Part shown: piece after piece, positions 21,935 to 24,338 of the stretch
Position numbering within the stretch: the first letter of the stretch is position 1
Layout: each line of letters opens with the position of its first letter
Position numbers and translations under genes: made by a program
Source of the DNA: Candidatus Dormiibacterota bacterium
Lineage (GTDB): Bacteria; Chloroflexota; Dormibacteria; Dormibacterales; Dormibacteraceae
NCBI GenBank assembly: GCA_003151665.1
Contig: PLYD01000161.1
Coordinates: 12,406-36,743 of the forward strand
Direction: 5' to 3'
Length of the DNA: 24,338 nucleotides
The notes under the pieces: model-generated
Told to the model about the DNA's origin: nothing
The model's database searches: none
What the model saw: only the letters and a program-made list of their open reading frames with translations

Positions 21935-21961
21935 GTCAGCAGACTACCGAAGTCGGGTCCT

Positions 21962-23191
21962 TCAGCAGCCGAGCCAGATGCAGGGGTCTTTCCAGACGTC
22001 GTTGACCCTGATCTCGAAGTGAACGTGCGGACCGGTCGAGTTGCCGGTCGATCCTTCGTAGGCGATCACCGTGCCGCGGGCGACGATCTGGCCGCTGCGC
22101 AGTCCGTGCGCGAAATACGCAGTGTGCCCGTACAGCGTCGAGTAACCATTCCCGTGGATCATGACCACGTAGTTTCCATAGCCGTAGATGCCGGGGTAGA
22201 AGTAGATGACCCCGGTGTCTGCGGCGATGATCGGAGTGCCCCATGGGCCAGCGATATCGATCCCGGTGTGGATCCGGTGCGGGTACGGGCAGGCGGGATC
22301 CCACTGCTCGAACCAGTAGCTGTTGCACCCGAATCCCTGGCTGATGCAGCCATGGCCGCAGGTCGGCTCGGGCCACTCGAACTGGCCGGTTCCTCCACCT
22401 GCTTTCTCCGCGGCCTTCTGATACTGCTTTGCCAACGCGGTCACCTGTTTGTCGATCGCCACCCGCTGCGCCTCCAGGACGGCGTACTGGCCGGCGAGCT
22501 GGCTCTCGAGCTGCGTCTGGAAACCGAGCGCCGATGCCAGGGTGGCCTGGTTGTCCATCAGGGACGCGACCGTCAGCTTCTGCTGTTTCAGGAGCGTGGA
22601 CACCTGGCCTTTCTGCACGCCAAGTGCCGTGCTCGCCTGGATCACCTGTGATCGTTCCGAGTTGAGGTCGTCCAGGAGGCGCTGGTCGGAATCGACCACC
22701 TGCTGGGCGCCGATCATGCGGTTCATCAAGTCGTTGAAGCTGCTCGCCGTCAGCACGAGCTGGATGTAGTTGATCGCGCCGTGGCTGTCCACGTACCGCA
22801 ATCGCTGGTTCAGCAGCTCGTCGCGTTCGCTGAAGCTGGCCTTGAGGAACGTCAGGTCAGCGTCGGCAAGCCTGATCTTGCGATCAAGGGCCATGATGCT
22901 CGCCTGGGTCTGTGCGATGAGCTTTTGCTCAGCCGCGATTTGATCGTTGATGCCCTTGATGAGGGTGTAGAGGGCATCCACCTGGGCCTGGGTATTCTTG
23001 ATCTGGTTGTGGATGTTTTGCAGCTGCTTCTGGTTGCTGACCTGCGTGCCGATGCCCTGGTTGTATGCGAGACACGCCTGGTAGACCGACGGCGGGTCGC
23101 CCTTGTAGCAATAGATCGCTGTGGCAGTCTGTGTGAGCGTTGGAATCCACAACAGGGACGCGATTACGACGGCCGCCGAAAACCGCCTCAC
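21962..23191 (-). CDS. EnvC-like coiled-coil M23 metallopeptidase
   Basis: 409 residues. Signal peptide (about 1-25), then a long Gln-rich coiled coil in two arms (about 45-135 and 165-265) around a short hinge that includes YIQLVLTASSFNDLMNRM, as in EnvC/PcsB-type FtsX partners. The LytM/M23 domain follows (about 275-409), with the zinc motif HTGIDIAG near 308, YGHT and HVHFE near 388. All metal ligands appear present, so it may cut peptidoglycan itself rather than act only as an activator. Five or more Cys in the C-terminal domain (PTCGHGC, GFGCNS, DPACPY, final WLGC) suggest disulphides. Starts at GTG one base after the ftsX stop. Confidence 0.96.
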   Translation of the reverse strand: MRRFSAAVVIASLLWIPTLTQTATAIYCYKGDPPSVYQACLAYNQGIGTQVSNQKQLQNIHNQIKNTQAQVDALYTLIKGINDQIAAEQKLIAQTQASIMALDRKIRLADADLTFLKASFSERDELLNQRLRYVDSHGAINYIQLVLTASSFNDLMNRMIGAQQVVDSDQRLLDDLNSERSQVIQASTALGVQKGQVSTLLKQQKLTVASLMDNQATLASALGFQTQLESQLAGQYAVLEAQRVAIDKQVTALAKQYQKAAEKAGGGTGQFEWPEPTCGHGCISQGFGCNSYWFEQWDPACPYPHRIHTGIDIAGPWGTPIIAADTGVIYFYPGIYGYGNYVVMIHGNGYSTLYGHTAYFAHGLRSGQIVARGTVIAYEGSTGNSTGPHVHFEIRVNDVWKDPCIWLGC

Positions 23192-23192
23192 G

Positions 23193-24086
23193 TCAGATCC
23201 TCACAAAGCGGCGTACGCCGATGTAACTCCCAAGCGCGCCCAGCAGCGCTCCACCGATGAGCAGGTCGCGCGCGAGGAAGGTGATGAAGCCGGGGTCGTA
23301 GGAGAGCGGGATGAAGACCAGATCAGCGTGAAAGCGATCGACCATCGGCTGGTATGCGATGACGAGGAGCGACAGGGCAATCGACGCCGCGATCAGGCCG
23401 GTCATGATGCCCTCGATGACAAAGGGCCCACGCACGAACCATTCGGTGGCTCCGACCAGCTTCATGACTTCGATCTCTTTACGACGGTGATAGACAGCAG
23501 TACGAATCGTGTTCATCACGATCACCACCGAGACGACGACGAGAATCGCCATGAGCCCAACTCCCGCCAGACCCAGCCAGGAAGAAAGCTCGAGCATGCG
23601 GTTGACGAAGTCGCCTTGATAGTTGGTGGGATCGACGGGATCCACGCCTGACCACCTCCTGCCCAGCAGGTCGATGGCCGCGACATCCTTGAGGTCGATG
23701 ACGCGGACCTGCAGCTTGGCGTCCAGCGGATTGCCGCTGATCTGGGTGGCGAACACAGCATTGTTGGGATCCGCCTTGAAGTTCACCAGCGCCTGTTCCT
23801 TCGTGATGAACGTGACGGTGGCGACGCGCGGGTCCGCCGTCAGCTGATCCCGAAAGTCGTAAACGGTTTGCAACGGGGTGCCGTCGGCGACGTTGATCGA
23901 GATCTCGCTGACCTTCAACCTGAAGCCGTCGACCACCTGCGAGAACGTGTGCCCGACCAGCAGGTTGACGCCGCCCAGGATGAGGATGAGCGTGATCGAC
24001 AGAACCGCGGCCAAGCTGACCGCGAGGTTTCGCCAGAAGCTCTGCCAGGCGCTATTGAGCGCGAATTTGAGGTTTCGTAACTTCAT
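23193..24086 (-). CDS. ftsX: Cell-division protein FtsX
   Basis: 297 residues with the FtsX layout: cytoplasmic start ending in a helix (about 18-42), an extracytoplasmic domain (about 43-170, with VATVTFITKEQAL and a later PTNYQGDFVNRM), then three helices (about 175-200, 225-250 and 270-290). The intracellular loop between helices 2 and 3 contains YHRRKEIEVMKLVGATEWFV, the mark of the family. FtsX couples ATP hydrolysis by FtsE to activation of an extracellular peptidoglycan hydrolase, here the next gene. Its 5' end overlaps ftsE by 35 bases, which implies coupled translation. Confidence 0.96.
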   Translation of the reverse strand: MKLRNLKFALNSAWQSFWRNLAVSLAAVLSITLILILGGVNLLVGHTFSQVVDGFRLKVSEISINVADGTPLQTVYDFRDQLTADPRVATVTFITKEQALVNFKADPNNAVFATQISGNPLDAKLQVRVIDLKDVAAIDLLGRRWSGVDPVDPTNYQGDFVNRMLELSSWLGLAGVGLMAILVVVSVVIVMNTIRTAVYHRRKEIEVMKLVGATEWFVRGPFVIEGIMTGLIAASIALSLLVIAYQPMVDRFHADLVFIPLSYDPGFITFLARDLLIGGALLGALGSYIGVRRFVRI

Positions 24087-24338
24087 CGTGATACCTGCCT
24101 GATCTGTCGTCCCTTGCGATCTGCCCAGCGTCGATCGCGACCACCCGGCGTCTCAAGAGGTCGACGATCTCGCGGTTGTGAGTCGCCATCACCACGGTGG
24201 CTCCCCTGGCGTTGATCCGAAGGAAGAGCTGCATGATCTCCCACGCGGTCGCGGGGTCGAGGTTGCCCGTCGGCTCGTCGGCGATGATGAAACGGGGCGC
24301 GTGCACAAGGGCCCGAGCGATGGCGACGCGCTGCTGCT
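24052..24338 (-). CDS. ftsE: Cell-division ATP-binding protein FtsE (5' end outside window)
   Basis: The C-terminal about 95 residues of an ABC ATPase. The window starts just after the LSGG signature ([11 protein letters not shown]). Walker B (FIIADEPTG), D-loop (NLDP) and the switch His in ATHNREIV follow, with the usual [12 protein letters not shown] end. Walker A lies outside. It is identified as FtsE from sequence texture plus the ftsX gene that overlaps its 3' end by 35 bases. Confidence 0.95.
   Translation of the reverse strand, partial: QQRVAIARALVHAPRFIIADEPTGNLDPATAWEIMQLFLRINARGATVVMATHNREIVDLLRRRVVAIDAGQIARDDRSGRYHDEVTKPQIRAQ

Overview
The window looks like chromosomal DNA of a moderately GC-rich soil-type bacterium of the Terrabacteria (Chloroflexota, Candidatus Dormibacterota or a deep actinobacterial lineage). 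I infer this from the ftsE-ftsX-M23 peptidase-S41 protease cluster, the ECF sigma factor with a propeller-bearing membrane partner, the MoxR/DUF4129 operon, many lipoproteins, and frequent GTG/TTG starts with 4-bp stop/start overlaps. The phylum is not certain from sequence alone.

Right end (20.64-24.34 kb, minus strand): a conserved cell-division and envelope cluster made of ftsE (partial), ftsX, an EnvC-like M23 factor and an S41 C-terminal processing protease, followed by tRNA-Val(UAC). A large serine recombinase (19118-20683, plus strand) runs into the tRNA gene. Its last 13 codons are the antisense of the tRNA 3' part, which is the usual picture of an element integrated at a tRNA. Upstream of it, in the same direction, are a 68-residue ORF and a ribbon-helix-helix protein gene, preceded by helically phased AGTCGC/AGACGC repeats.

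Left of the recombinase is accessory DNA. Its centrepiece is a pair of tail-to-tail paralogous cassettes, each encoding a DppB-type permease, a DppC-type permease and a Kelch-propeller lipoprotein with a C-terminal membrane helix (11038-14287 plus; 14568-17847 minus). No matching ATPase or solute-binding protein gene lies nearby. Between the cassettes lie a decayed recombinase 3' end and a 16-bp near-copy of the tRNA-Val 3' sequence, a candidate left attachment site. Further left is a MacB-type export system (1049-residue permease and two ATPases, one fused to an AbrB-like domain) and two small lipoprotein genes.

At 1999-3908 an ECF sigma factor is coupled to a membrane-anchored seven-motif BNR/Ycf48-type propeller protein, with a canonical ECF promoter directly in front of the sigma start codon. 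Immediately beyond it is a short, nearly identical fragment of a recombinase 5' end in the opposite orientation. The left edge (1-1699, minus) is a DUF4129 / membrane protein / MoxR operon that runs out of the window.

The most unusual element is the duplicated permease-permease-Kelch lipoprotein module sitting in a tRNA-associated region that shows repeated recombinase activity. Its substrate and function are unknown.
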